This document shows, piece by piece, positions 41,792 through 50,315 of a stretch of 64,000 nucleotides of DNA. The translations under genes and the position numbers were made by a program. A model generated the notes under the pieces. That model did not search any database and had not been told where the DNA came from. It worked only from the letters and a program-made list of their open reading frames with translations. The DNA lies in NCBI GenBank assembly GCA_003161615.1, contig PMOB01000016.1, positions 62,001 through 126,000 on the forward strand, read 5' to 3'. The DNA is from Actinomycetota bacterium. GTDB lineage: Bacteria > Actinomycetota > Thermoleophilia > Gaiellales > Gaiellaceae. Each line of letters starts with the position of its first letter. Positions within the stretch are counted from its first letter, which is position 1.

Positions 41792-41986
41792 CTAGGCGAC
41801 AGACTTCGGCTTGCGGCCGCGGCGGGCGACGGCGCGGCCGGGCATGTTGCCGGCGCACGAGTCGCAAAGGTCGGCCTGCTTCGACCCGCGACGGGCGTCC
41901 GAGTACGTGACGCGGAGGACGGCACCCCTGGCCTCTTCGACTTCCTTGCCGCATTTGTCGCAAACGAGAATGATCTTGCGGGCCAT
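41792..41986 (-). CDS. Small zinc-ribbon protein with basic AT-hook-like tail
   Basis: A 64-residue protein: CDKCGKE (about 9-15) and LCDSCAG (about 43-49) give one CxxC...CxxC zinc site. The C-terminus is very basic (GRAVARRGRKPKSVA) with an RGRKP core like an AT-hook. It begins at ATG 41986 behind a strong GGAGG. The high basic charge suggests nucleic-acid binding, perhaps nucleoid-associated or ribosomal. It lies between addB and the topoisomerase gene on the same strand. I know no family for it. Confidence 0.75.
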   Translation of the reverse strand: MARKIILVCDKCGKEVEEARGAVLRVTYSDARRGSKQADLCDSCAGNMPGRAVARRGRKPKSVA

Positions 41987-42031
41987 GATTTCCTCCTCGA
42001 AGTGGGAACGACGCGCGAAAGCGTACAAGAA

Positions 42032-43042
42032 CTACACGGCCTTTCGTGCCTCCCGAATTCGCCATGAGCGGAGCAGGCTGAGCATCGCCTGCTCTTCAGG
42101 CGATAGCCCGACATCCCGCGCTTTTACTACGCGCAAATGCCTGGGACGAAAATCGTCGATCGTTCTGCCGTCGAGGTATTGCTCGATGACGGCCGGCGAG
42201 ACATATGAGGCGCGACAGACCGCCGGTGTATTTCCGAGCTGCTTCGCGACTCGCCGCATCACAGCTGTGACGGATCGCTTCTGGGTTGTTTCGGAGTCGG
42301 GGAAGCCTTCCCGCTCGCACCGCTCGGCGAGGTAGATCGCAGCAAGGAGCGTCCCTCCCCACGTCCGGAAATCCTTGGCGGAGAACTCCTCGCCGAGATA
42401 GAGCTTCACGTAGTCGTTGAGCTGCTTGCTCGTGAGGTTGTAGAGCCCGTCCTCCCAGCGGTACTTGAAAACGCGCGCCCCGCCCTTTACGGCGAGCAGC
42501 CCGCAAATCGCGTCGGCGAGCTCCTCGTCGACGAGCTCCGAGTTGACGTGGATGCCGGCTTTGGCGCGAAACGAGAGGTGAATGCGACGCCCGCGAACGT
42601 GAATGTGCCGGCGCAGCAGCGTGGTCACTCCATACGTCCCTTCGCGGGCGTAGCGTTCCGATCCGACGCGGAACCAGCCGAGCGAGATCAGCCGCAACGC
42701 AACAGCGGAAACCCGCTCGCGATCGAGCTCGTCCTTGTCGAGATGCTCGGCCATCGCCGCGCGGAGCGCGGGCAACCGTTCGCCGAACAGGATCAGACGG
42801 CCGTACTTCTCCTTCTCCTGCTGGGCGCGATAGTCGGGGTGATACAGGTACTGCTTGCGGCCGGCCCGGTCGCGTCCGGTCGCCTGGAGCTTCGCGTACG
42901 GACGCGGTGAGATCCAGACGTCCTTCCAGGCCGGGGGAATGGCAAGCGATTCGATCCGCTCGCGCGTCGCCGCGTCGCGAATCTCGCGCCCGCGCGAGTC
43001 GCGGTAGCGAAACGCTCCTTTCCGTCCCGTTCTCGTCGGCAT
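42032..43042 (-). CDS. DNA topoisomerase IB (poxvirus/eukaryote-like)
   Basis: A 336-residue enzyme that relaxes supercoils through a 3'-phosphotyrosine. It begins KGAFRYRDSRGREI, then LAIPPAWKDVWISP, LRLISLGWFRVGSERYAREGTYGVTTL, DFRTWGGTLLAAIYLAERC, and GNTPAVCRASYVSP with catalytic Tyr near 280. ATG 43042 is chosen; the frame continues to 43093 but would overlap the next gene's start. Base composition looks a little less GC-rich than its neighbours, compatible with acquisition by transfer. Confidence 0.92.
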   Translation of the reverse strand: MPTRTGRKGAFRYRDSRGREIRDAATRERIESLAIPPAWKDVWISPRPYAKLQATGRDRAGRKQYLYHPDYRAQQEKEKYGRLILFGERLPALRAAMAEHLDKDELDRERVSAVALRLISLGWFRVGSERYAREGTYGVTTLLRRHIHVRGRRIHLSFRAKAGIHVNSELVDEELADAICGLLAVKGGARVFKYRWEDGLYNLTSKQLNDYVKLYLGEEFSAKDFRTWGGTLLAAIYLAERCEREGFPDSETTQKRSVTAVMRRVAKQLGNTPAVCRASYVSPAVIEQYLDGRTIDDFRPRHLRVVKARDVGLSPEEQAMLSLLRSWRIREARKAV

Positions 43043-43060
43043 GTCTTGCGAGAACGACAC

Positions 43061-43066
43061 TAAAGT
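43061..43066 (+). promoter_or_regulatory. -10 box TAAAGT, predicted leaderless start
   Basis: TAAAGT lies 8 bases before the ATG at 43075, with no Shine-Dalgarno sequence, in the divergent gap with the topoisomerase gene. Confidence 0.45.
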
Positions 43067-43074
43067 GGCCGCGG

Positions 43075-44148
43075 ATGCGCGACGAGCGGACAATCGTCGT
43101 CCTCGAGGGGGACGAGACCGGGCAGGAGCTCCTCGAGGAGAGCCTCCGTGTCCTCGCGCCGGACGTAACCGGCATCTCTCTCGAGGTCATCCGCTTCGAT
43201 CTCTCGCTCGAGCAGCGCCGCGCGACCGGCAACGGGATCGTCCACGAGGCGGCGGCCGCGATTCGCGAGCACGGCCTGGGCCTCAAGGCCGCGACCGTCA
43301 CGCCGGAGGGCCGCGGCGACGTCGGTTCGCCGAACCGGATCCTCCGCGAGGAGATCGGCGGCAAGGTGATCGTCCGCACGGGCCGGCGCATCCCCGGCAT
43401 CGCGCCGCTAGGCGGTGTCCACGCTCCGATCTCCATCGTCCGGATGGCCGTCGGCGACGCGTACGGCGCCAAGGAATGGCGCGAGGGCGAGGGAGACGAC
43501 GAGGTCGCGTTCCGCACGGAGCGGATCGAGCGCCGGATCTGTCGCGCGGTCGCCGAGTTCGCGTTCCGTCAGGCGGAGCGGACGGGCGCGAAGGTCTTCG
43601 GCGGGCCGAAGTACACGGTCAGCCCGACGTACGAAGGGATGCTCAAGGAGGAGATGGACGCGTCGGCCGAGCGGCATCCCGATGTCCCCTACGAGCCGCA
43701 GCTGATCGACGCGACCTTCGCGCTGCTCCTCTCGTCCTCCGGCGACCCGCTCGTGATTCCAGCGCTGAACCGCGACGGCGACATCCTCTCCGACCTCGTG
43801 CTACCGCTCTTCGGCTCGATCGCGGGCTCAGAGTCACTGCTGGTCGCGTTCGAGGAGGACTTCGAGCCGGCGGCGATCATGGCCGAGGCCGCTCACGGAA
43901 CGGCTCCGTCGCTCTACGGGAAGAACGTCGCGAACCCGATGGCGATGATCCTCGCAGGGGCGGCACTCCTCTCCCATGCCGGCGACGAGGCGCAGCAGGC
44001 GGGTCGCGCGATCCGCGAGGCGTGCCTCGAGGCGGTCGGGCAGGGAGCACGCACACCCGACCTCGGCGGTCACCTCGGCAGCAGCGAGTTCACCGACGAA
44101 GTGATCGGAAGAGTTCGCGCGAAGCTCGAGGTCTGGGCGAGTCTCTAG
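43075..44148 (+). CDS. Isocitrate/isopropylmalate dehydrogenase family protein
   Basis: A 357-residue beta-decarboxylating dehydrogenase. GGPKYTVSPTYEGMLKEEMD contains the catalytic Lys region. NRDGDILSDLVLPLFGS is the divalent-cation Asp signature, and EAAHGTAPSLYGKNVANPMAMI is the nucleotide-binding loop. The N-terminus VVLEGDETGQELLEESLRVL matches the GDGIGPEV segment of the family in a changed form (GDETGQEL), which is typical of IDH relatives rather than LeuB. Substrate choice between isocitrate, isopropylmalate or another malate derivative cannot be settled here. Confidence 0.85.
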   Translation: MRDERTIVVLEGDETGQELLEESLRVLAPDVTGISLEVIRFDLSLEQRRATGNGIVHEAAAAIREHGLGLKAATVTPEGRGDVGSPNRILREEIGGKVIVRTGRRIPGIAPLGGVHAPISIVRMAVGDAYGAKEWREGEGDDEVAFRTERIERRICRAVAEFAFRQAERTGAKVFGGPKYTVSPTYEGMLKEEMDASAERHPDVPYEPQLIDATFALLLSSSGDPLVIPALNRDGDILSDLVLPLFGSIAGSESLLVAFEEDFEPAAIMAEAAHGTAPSLYGKNVANPMAMILAGAALLSHAGDEAQQAGRAIREACLEAVGQGARTPDLGGHLGSSEFTDEVIGRVRAKLEVWASL

Positions 44149-44149
44149 C

Positions 44150-44716
44150 TCAGACAGCGGCCGCGAGCCAGGTGTCCCAGCCCTCGGCCCACGTGGCGAC
44201 GAAGAGCTCGGCGACCTGCGGGTCGAACTGCGTGCCCGCGCCGCGTTCCACCTCGGCGAGCGCGTGCTCGTGGCTCAGTGCCTGCCGGTAGGCGCGCGGC
44301 GAGATCATGGCATCGAAGGCGTCCGCGACGGCGAGGATGCGCGCCTCGAGCGGGATGCCGCGCCTGTGCAGACCGGCCGGATAGCCCTCACCGTCCCAGC
44401 GCTCGTGGTGGAAGAGGACGTAGGGGAGCGTGTCGCGGTAGCGCCTCAACGGCAGGACGAGCTGCGCTCCCGCGGTCGGATGGCGCCGGATCTCCGCCTG
44501 CTCCTCGAGCGTGAGCGGGCCTGGCTTGGCGAGCACTTGCGGCCGTACCTGCACCTTGCCGATGTCGTGCAGCGGCGCCGCCAGCCGGAGGAGCCGGATC
44601 CTGTCTCGGTCCCAGCCGAGCTGCACCGCGATGGGCTCCGCGAGCGCGGCTACCCGGGCACCGTGGCCGAACGTCCGGTCGCGCTGCTCGAGCGCGCGAG
44701 AGATCGAGACGAGCAT
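44150..44716 (-). CDS. Stand-alone HD-GYP domain protein
   Basis: A 188-residue protein made almost only of an HD-GYP domain. It has FGHGARVAALAEPIA, the metal motif HDIGKVQVRPQVL, the later HHERWDGEGYPAGL and RILAVADAFDAMIS. Such domains degrade cyclic-di-GMP. In place of the strict GYP set it reads GEGYPAGL, which conforms. No receiver or PAS domain is attached. It follows the DedA-like gene by 33 bases on the same strand and probably shares its transcript. Confidence 0.87.
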   Translation of the reverse strand: MLVSISRALEQRDRTFGHGARVAALAEPIAVQLGWDRDRIRLLRLAAPLHDIGKVQVRPQVLAKPGPLTLEEQAEIRRHPTAGAQLVLPLRRYRDTLPYVLFHHERWDGEGYPAGLHRRGIPLEARILAVADAFDAMISPRAYRQALSHEHALAEVERGAGTQFDPQVAELFVATWAEGWDTWLAAAV

Positions 44717-44749
44717 GCCGGAACGGATTCCGCGCCCCGGCCCCGACTC

Positions 44750-45334
44750 CTACGTCTTCTCGAACCTCCGTCGCAACAGGTGGATGCCGGCGAGCAGGAG
44801 GACGATCGCGGCGATCGCTCCGATTCCGATCCCGAGATCGCGCTCGACCGCGTTGATCACCGCCTCCCCGACGTAGTACGCGAGAAGGCCGATCAAGCAG
44901 CCCCACGCCGCGGCTCCGACGACGTTCCAGAGGAGGAAGCTGCGGAAGCGCATCCGGGCGATCCCCGCCATCCAGCCGAGCGTCGCGCGGAGTACGGGGA
45001 CAAAGCGGCCGAGGAAGACGGCCTTCGAGCCGTGGCGGTCGAAGAACTCCTGCGAGCGCTCGACTCCCTTGCGCGTGACGCGCTCGAACCACGGCCAACG
45101 CCCGAGCACCTCGCGTCCCCAGCGGTGGCCGACGAGGTAGCCGAACAGCGCTCCCAAGACCGCGGCCACGATCGCCAGCGCGATGATCGCGACGATGTTG
45201 CCGTGCCCCTGCGAGGCGAGTGCGGCGGCCGTGATGAGCGCCGTCTCGCCCGGAATGAACGGCAGTCCGGCGACTTCGAGGAAGACGACGGCGAAGACGA
45301 CCCAGAGTCCGTAGGAGGCCACAAAATGCGTCAC
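44750..45334 (-). CDS. DedA-family (SNARE-associated/VTT) membrane protein
   Basis: A 194-residue membrane protein. It shows VAGLPFIPGETALITAAALASQG, AIVAAVLGALFGYLVGHRWGRE, the motif FFDRHGSKAVFLGRFVPVLRATLGWMAGIARM with the conserved F-x-G-R-x-x-P, and FLLWNVVGAAAWG. DedA proteins act as lipid scramblases/flippases for carriers such as undecaprenyl phosphate. TAGCCT lies 9 bases before the GTG on the minus strand. Confidence 0.9.
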   Translation of the reverse strand: MTHFVASYGLWVVFAVVFLEVAGLPFIPGETALITAAALASQGHGNIVAIIALAIVAAVLGALFGYLVGHRWGREVLGRWPWFERVTRKGVERSQEFFDRHGSKAVFLGRFVPVLRATLGWMAGIARMRFRSFLLWNVVGAAAWGCLIGLLAYYVGEAVINAVERDLGIGIGAIAAIVLLLAGIHLLRRRFEKT

Positions 45335-45400
45335 GACGGAGCGAGGCTATCGCGCAGCCGCCCTGCGGCAGATCACGGAGGACGGCGGCGCGCGCTCGCA

Positions 45401-45406
45401 TAGGAT
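45401..45406 (+). promoter_or_regulatory. -10 box TAGGAT, predicted leaderless pntAB start
   Basis: TAGGAT lies 8 bases before the ATG at 45415. A GGAG at 45377-45380 is too far upstream to serve as a ribosome binding site. Confidence 0.5.
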
Positions 45407-45414
45407 CGACACAG

Positions 45415-46503
45415 ATGAGGGTCGGGATTCCGCGGGAGACGACGCCGGGCGAGCGCCGAGTTGCGCTTGTCCCCGAGACGGCCGCCAAGCTCGTCAACGG
45501 CGGCTTCGAAATCGTCGTCGAGTCCGGCGCGGGCGTCCCCGCATCGTTCCCCGACGCCGACTACACGGAGGCCGGCGCGACGATCGGCGATCCGTGGGAA
45601 GCGGACGCAGTCGTCAAAGTGCGGAAGCCATCGGCGGACGAGGTCGCGAAGCTGCGGTCAGGCCAGGTCCTGCTCGGCTTCCTCGAGCCGCTCTCCGATC
45701 CGGCAGGCCTCGACGCGCTGGCAGGACGCGGCGTGACGGCGTTCGCGCTCGAGTCGATCCCGCGCATCACGCGTGCGCAGTCGATGGACGCGCTCTCGTC
45801 GCAGGCGACCGTCGGCGGCTACAAGGCCGCCCTGCTCGCCGCGGAGACTCTCCCCCGCTTCTTCCCGATGCTGATGACCGCCGCCGGCACCGTGCCGCCC
45901 GCGAAGGTGCTCGTGATCGGCGCGGGCGTCGCGGGCCTGCAGGCGATCGCGACGGCCCGCCGGCTCGGAGCGGTCACGACGGGCTTCGACGTCCGCCCGG
46001 CCGTGCGCGAGCAGATCGAGAGCCTCGGCGCGAACTGGCTCGACCTCGGCGTCACGGGCGCCGAAGCCGAAGGCGGCTACGCGCGCGAGCTGACGCCGGA
46101 GGAAATGGAGGCGCAGCAGCGCGCGCTCGAGGAGCGGATCGGAGGCTTCGACGTCGTGATCACGACAGCCGCAGTCCCCGGACGCCCCGCGCCGAAGATC
46201 ATCCCGGCCTCCGCGGTCGAGGCGATGCGGCCCGGCTCCGTGATCGTCGACCTCGCCGCCGACAGCGGCGGCAACTGCGAACTGACCAAGCCGGGCGAGA
46301 TCGTGGAGCAGGACGGCGTCACGCTCGTCGGGCTCACGAATCTCCCGAGCACGATGCCATACCACGCGTCGACGCTCTACTCGCGCAACGTGCAGGCGCT
46401 CCTCCTCCACCTCGCGCCCGAGGGCGAGCTGACGCTGGACTGGTCGGACGAGATCACGAGCGGCGCCTGCGTCGCCGGCAAGAAGGAAGGAGCCGCCGCG
46501 TGA
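45415..46503 (+). CDS. pntAA: NAD(P) transhydrogenase subunit alpha part 1 (NAD(H)-binding)
   Basis: A 362-residue soluble domain I. RVGIPRETTPGERRVALVPETAAKL opens the protein, ITRAQSMDALSSQATVGGYKAALLAA follows, then the Rossmann motif VLVIGAGVAGLQAIATARRLGA. It binds NAD(H) and exchanges hydride with the NADP(H) domain of PntB. It overlaps the next gene by GTGA. The three-gene form (alpha 1, alpha 2, beta) is like Rhodospirillum rubrum rather than the fused E. coli PntA. Confidence 0.94.
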   Translation: MRVGIPRETTPGERRVALVPETAAKLVNGGFEIVVESGAGVPASFPDADYTEAGATIGDPWEADAVVKVRKPSADEVAKLRSGQVLLGFLEPLSDPAGLDALAGRGVTAFALESIPRITRAQSMDALSSQATVGGYKAALLAAETLPRFFPMLMTAAGTVPPAKVLVIGAGVAGLQAIATARRLGAVTTGFDVRPAVREQIESLGANWLDLGVTGAEAEGGYARELTPEEMEAQQRALEERIGGFDVVITTAAVPGRPAPKIIPASAVEAMRPGSVIVDLAADSGGNCELTKPGEIVEQDGVTLVGLTNLPSTMPYHASTLYSRNVQALLLHLAPEGELTLDWSDEITSGACVAGKKEGAAA

Positions 46504-46841
46504 GCCACACGATGCTCTTGGTCTTCGAGGTCACGATTCTCGTTCTCGCGATCTTCCTCGGCTTCGAGGTGATCTCGAAGGTGCCGACGATGCTCCACAC
46601 GCCTTTGATGTCGGGGACGAACGCGATCCACGGCATCGTCGTCGTCGGCGCGATGATCGTCCTCGCCCAGCCGGGCAAGGGGCCGCTCACCTGGATCATC
46701 GGGTTCCTCGCCGTCGTGCTCGGCTCCGCCAACGTCGTCGGCGGCTTCGTCGTCACCGACCGGATGCTCGAGATGTTCAAGAAGCGGGAGCCCGCGAAGC
46801 CGGTCGACGCGTCGCAGGACGGTAAGGGCGACACGCCGTGA
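46500..46841 (+). CDS. pntAC: NAD(P) transhydrogenase subunit alpha part 2 (membrane)
   Basis: A 113-residue membrane subunit with three predicted helices (TMLLVFEVTILVLAIFLGFEVIS, IHGIVVVGAMIVLAQ, WIIGFLAVVLGSANVVGGF) and the typical VPTMLHTPLMSGTNAIHG loop. It builds the proton channel with PntB. The GTG at 46500 overlaps the preceding stop by 4 bases and its own stop overlaps pntB by 4 bases. The larger frame starting at 45594 is a shadow. Confidence 0.93.
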   Translation: MSHTMLLVFEVTILVLAIFLGFEVISKVPTMLHTPLMSGTNAIHGIVVVGAMIVLAQPGKGPLTWIIGFLAVVLGSANVVGGFVVTDRMLEMFKKREPAKPVDASQDGKGDTP

Positions 46842-48232
46842 GCACCAACCTGAGCGACGTCCTCTACCTCATCCCGATCGTCACGTTCATCCTCGCGCTG
46901 CGCTACCTCTCCAACCCCGCGACCGCACGTCGCGGCAACCAGATCGGCGCCGCCGGGATGCTCGTCGCGATCGCCGTCACCTGGGTGAAGGCCGGCCACA
47001 CGAGCTGGTGGGCGCTTGTGATCGGGATGATCGTCGGCGGCGGCTTCGGAGCGGTCGCGGCACGCAAGGTGAAGATGACCGCAATGCCGCAGATGGTGGC
47101 GCTGTTCAACGGCGTCGGCGGCGGCGCGGCGGCCCTGATCGCCCTGGCGGAGATCCACCGAATCCTCCCCCTCGCGGGCCGCCCGCACATCGACGTGCTC
47201 GTCGCGATCGCGCTGTCCGGCCTGATCGGCGCGGTCTCCTTCGCCGGCTCGATGGTCGCCTTCGCGAAGCTGCAAGAGCTGATCGGCGGCCGGCCGATCA
47301 CGTATCCGGGCCAGAACGTCGGCAACCTCGTCCTGCTCGGGACGCTCGCCGCCTTCGCTGTCGCGCTCTCCGCGGGCGTGCAGGATCAGTGGATCCTCTG
47401 GATCGTCGTCGGCGGCGGCGCGCTCTTCGGCGTGCTCTTCGTCCTCCCAATCGGCGGCGCCGACATGCCAGTCGTCATCTCGCTGCTCAACGCCTTCACG
47501 GGCCTCGCCGTCGCGATCGGCGGCTTCGAGCTCGAGAACAACGTCCTCATCGTCGCCGGCATGCTCGTCGGCGCGTCCGGAACCTTGCTCACGCTGATGA
47601 TGGGCAAGGCGATGAACCGGTCGCTCGGCAATCTCCTCTTCAGCGCGTTCGGCCAGGTGAGCGCCGAGGCCGCTGCGGTCGCCGCCGGCGACGGAGGAGG
47701 AACCGTCCGGAGCGCGAGCGCCGAGGACGTCGCGGTGATGCTCGCGTACGCGCACAAGGTCGTCTTCGTCCCCGGCTACGGCTTAGCGGTCGCGCAGGCG
47801 CAGCACGACGTCCGCCAGCTCGCCGACCTGCTCGAGTCGAAGGGCGTCGAGATCTCGTACGCGATCCATCCGGTCGCGGGGCGGATGCCCGGCCACATGA
47901 ACGTGCTCCTCGCCGAGGCGAACGTCCCGTATCCGCAGCTGAAGGAGATGGACGACGCGAACTCGGAGTTCTCACGCACCGATGTCGCGGTCGTGGTCGG
48001 CGCGAACGACGTCGTCAACCCGGACGCGCGCTCGAACCAGGGCTCGCCGATCTACGGAATGCCAATCCTCAACGTCGACGAGGCGCAGGCGGTCGTCGTC
48101 CTCAAGCGGTCGATGAACCCTGGCTTCGCCGGGATCGAGAACCCGCTCTTCTACAACCCGAAGACCGTGATGCTGTTCGGGGACGCGAAGGCGTCGATCG
48201 ACGCGCTGATCGCGGACGTCAAGAACCTCTAG
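46838..48232 (+). CDS. pntB: NAD(P) transhydrogenase subunit beta
   Basis: A 464-residue subunit: eight or nine N-terminal helices, then a soluble NADP(H)-binding domain. Markers are GNQIGAAGMLVAIAVTW, PQMVALFNGVGGGAAALIA, VFVPGYGLAVAQAQHDV, ISYAIHPVAGRMPGHMNVLLAEA and VVGANDVVNPDARS. It couples proton entry to NADPH formation. Its TAG shares CTAG with the convergent oxidoreductase gene. Confidence 0.95.
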   Translation: MSTNLSDVLYLIPIVTFILALRYLSNPATARRGNQIGAAGMLVAIAVTWVKAGHTSWWALVIGMIVGGGFGAVAARKVKMTAMPQMVALFNGVGGGAAALIALAEIHRILPLAGRPHIDVLVAIALSGLIGAVSFAGSMVAFAKLQELIGGRPITYPGQNVGNLVLLGTLAAFAVALSAGVQDQWILWIVVGGGALFGVLFVLPIGGADMPVVISLLNAFTGLAVAIGGFELENNVLIVAGMLVGASGTLLTLMMGKAMNRSLGNLLFSAFGQVSAEAAAVAAGDGGGTVRSASAEDVAVMLAYAHKVVFVPGYGLAVAQAQHDVRQLADLLESKGVEISYAIHPVAGRMPGHMNVLLAEANVPYPQLKEMDDANSEFSRTDVAVVVGANDVVNPDARSNQGSPIYGMPILNVDEAQAVVVLKRSMNPGFAGIENPLFYNPKTVMLFGDAKASIDALIADVKNL

Positions 48233-49359
48233 TCGGAGAACCGCACCGGGTCGAGCAGCTCGAGCTGCGGCGAGGACGTGTCGCCGAGCAGCGCGTCCGC
48301 GACGAGCTCGCCGCAGGCGAAGCCGAGGACGTTGCCGTGGCCGGAGTAGCCGCCGGCGAACCAGACGCGGCCGTCGCGGCCCGGCACGGCGCCGACGAGC
48401 GGGAGCATGTCCTGGGTCAGGCCGAAGATGCCGGCCCAGCGGTGCGTGACCTCGACCTCCTCTCCCGCCAGCTCGTGGAGGAATGACTCGAGCGACGCCT
48501 GGATGGCCGGGGTCGTCTCCTCGACGTCGGTCAGCTCGTCCATGATCGAGACGTCGCGGAAGCCGCCGAGCAGGATGCGTCCGTCGGGCAGCTGCTGCCA
48601 GTAGTCGAAGCCCTGGCGCGCGTAATGCGGGCGATCGTAGAGGACTCGGTCGAGCGGCGCGCTCGCGATTACCTGGCCGCGCGTCGGCCAGACGAGGTCG
48701 GCGATCTCGGGCACCAGCCCGTGCCCGTAGCCGTCGGTGGCGACGAGGACGCGGTCAGCATCGAGCGCCTCGATGTCCTCGACGCGATCGTGCTCGCGGA
48801 ACTCGGCGCCGGCGTCGGCGGCGCGCGCAGCGAGGCGGCGGACGAAGCGGGCGGGCTGGAGCGAGCCGTCGCTCGGATGCGAGATCGCGCCGAGGAACTT
48901 CCCCGCCGCGCCGCCGGGAACGTCGTCGAGCCAGTCGCCGTCGAGGCCGTCCTCGCGTAACGCTTCGTACTCGAGCCGGATCCCTTCGCGCTCCTCCTCG
49001 TCGGCGGCGAGGCGGTAGCTGCCCGGCCGGCGCAGTGCGTCTCCGGCGAGCTCGGCCATCCGGTCCAGTGCCTCCTCCGTCCACTGCCAGTAGGCGCGCG
49101 CCCGTTCCGCGCCGTAGGTCTCCCGCGCGACGTCGTAGCGAGCGGCGCCGCCGCGGAGCGCGAAGCCGCCGTTGCGGCCGCTCGCTCCCGACGCGACGCC
49201 ACGCGCGTCGTGGACGCGGACGCGCAGCCCGCCTTCGGCGAGCCGCAGCGCGGCGGAGCAGCCGGTCACGCCAGCGCCGACGATCGCCACGTCGGCGCGG
49301 TCGTCGACCTGCGTCGAGGCGCGCGGCGGCGCCTCGTCCTCGAGCCAGTACGGATTCAC
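48229..49359 (-). CDS. FAD-dependent (DAO-type) oxidoreductase
   Basis: A 376-residue flavoprotein with FAD motif VAIVGAGVTGCSAALRLAEGGLRVRVHDA (about 24-52), GASGRNGGFALRGG, an internal RVLVATDGYGHGLVPEI and C-terminal VWFAGGYSGHGNVLGFACGELVADALLG. The group oxidises amino acids, amines or putrescine-like substrates. It starts on GTGA overlapping the dprA stop, an unexpected operon partner; a role in DNA uptake is not implied by its motifs. Confidence 0.85.
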   Translation of the reverse strand: MNPYWLEDEAPPRASTQVDDRADVAIVGAGVTGCSAALRLAEGGLRVRVHDARGVASGASGRNGGFALRGGAARYDVARETYGAERARAYWQWTEEALDRMAELAGDALRRPGSYRLAADEEEREGIRLEYEALREDGLDGDWLDDVPGGAAGKFLGAISHPSDGSLQPARFVRRLAARAADAGAEFREHDRVEDIEALDADRVLVATDGYGHGLVPEIADLVWPTRGQVIASAPLDRVLYDRPHYARQGFDYWQQLPDGRILLGGFRDVSIMDELTDVEETTPAIQASLESFLHELAGEEVEVTHRWAGIFGLTQDMLPLVGAVPGRDGRVWFAGGYSGHGNVLGFACGELVADALLGDTSSPQLELLDPVRFSD

Positions 49360-50315
49360 GAGACAGCACGGTAAACCCCTTCGTGGACGGCCACACGCCC
49401 TGCGAGCTCGAGCTCGACGAGCGCGCGCGCAACCTCCCCGGCGGCGAGGCCGGTCTGGCGGACGAGCTCGTCCGCGCTGGCAAGCAGCAGCTCGAGCAGA
49501 GGCGAGTCCTCCCCGGGCCTCGGCGCCGGTTCGATCCCGAACGAGGAGAAGACGTCCGTCGCGGAGGTGAGCGGCGACGCGCCGAGCTTGAGGAGGTCGT
49601 TCGTCCCCGCCGAGAGCGCGGATGTGATCTCGCCGGGAACCGCGAAGACCTCCCTTCCCTCCTCGAGAGCGAGGTCGGCCGTAATCAGCGCGCCGCTGCG
49701 CTCGCGCGCCTCCACGACGACAGTCGCTGCGCAGAGGCCGGCGACGATGCGGTTGCGAGCCGGGAACCGCCACGGCGCCGGCTCGACGCCCGGCGCATAC
49801 TCGGAGACGATCAGGCCCGTCGCTGCGACGCGACGCGCAAGCTCGGCGTGCGCAGCCGGATAGTCGCGGTCGATGCCGCAGCCGAGCACGGCAACCGTCG
49901 CGCCGTCGGCCTCGAGGGCGCCGCGGTGCGCCTCGGCGTCGATCCCGCGCGCGAGACCGCTCACGACAACGAGACCGGCAGCCGCGAGCTCGCGCGCGAG
50001 GCTGCGAGCGACGGAGGAGCCGTAGCCCGAGCAGGCCCGCGCGCCGACGACGGCGACCGCCGGCTGCGCGAGTAGCTCCGGGTCAGCCTCCCCACGCAGG
50101 AACAAGCCGGGCGGCGGGTCGTGGATCGCGCGCAGCAGGGGCGGGAACTCGGGTGCGGATCGCCCGAGAAAGCGATAGCCGTCCGCCGCGAGCTTCTCCA
50201 CCCAGGCGCGCTCGTCGAAGCGGCGGAGAAAACCCGCCCAGCGGGCGCCGCGCGGCGGACGGATGAGATGCGTGCCCGTCTCGGACGCGAACGCCGCGAG
50301 CGCAGACTCAGACAT
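49356..50315 (-). CDS. dprA: DNA-processing protein A (DprA/Smf)
   Basis: A 319-residue Rossmann-fold protein that loads RecA on incoming single-stranded DNA. VAVVGARACSGYGSSVARSLARELAAAGLVVVSGLARGIDAEAHRGAL (from about 89) is the core signature, followed by AVLGCGIDRDYPAAH, FPARNRIVAGLCAATVVVEARERSGAL and EVFAVPGEI. A C-terminal winged helix (about 270-319) is present. The start at ATG 50315 overlaps comM by 8 bases. Confidence 0.94.
   Translation of the reverse strand: MSESALAAFASETGTHLIRPPRGARWAGFLRRFDERAWVEKLAADGYRFLGRSAPEFPPLLRAIHDPPPGLFLRGEADPELLAQPAVAVVGARACSGYGSSVARSLARELAAAGLVVVSGLARGIDAEAHRGALEADGATVAVLGCGIDRDYPAAHAELARRVAATGLIVSEYAPGVEPAPWRFPARNRIVAGLCAATVVVEARERSGALITADLALEEGREVFAVPGEITSALSAGTNDLLKLGASPLTSATDVFSSFGIEPAPRPGEDSPLLELLLASADELVRQTGLAAGEVARALVELELAGRVAVHEGVYRAVS

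Noticed and set aside
43075-44148. Naming this gene icd or leuB
   Set aside because: The motifs fit the family, but the substrate-determining positions could not be aligned with confidence, so no symbol was given.
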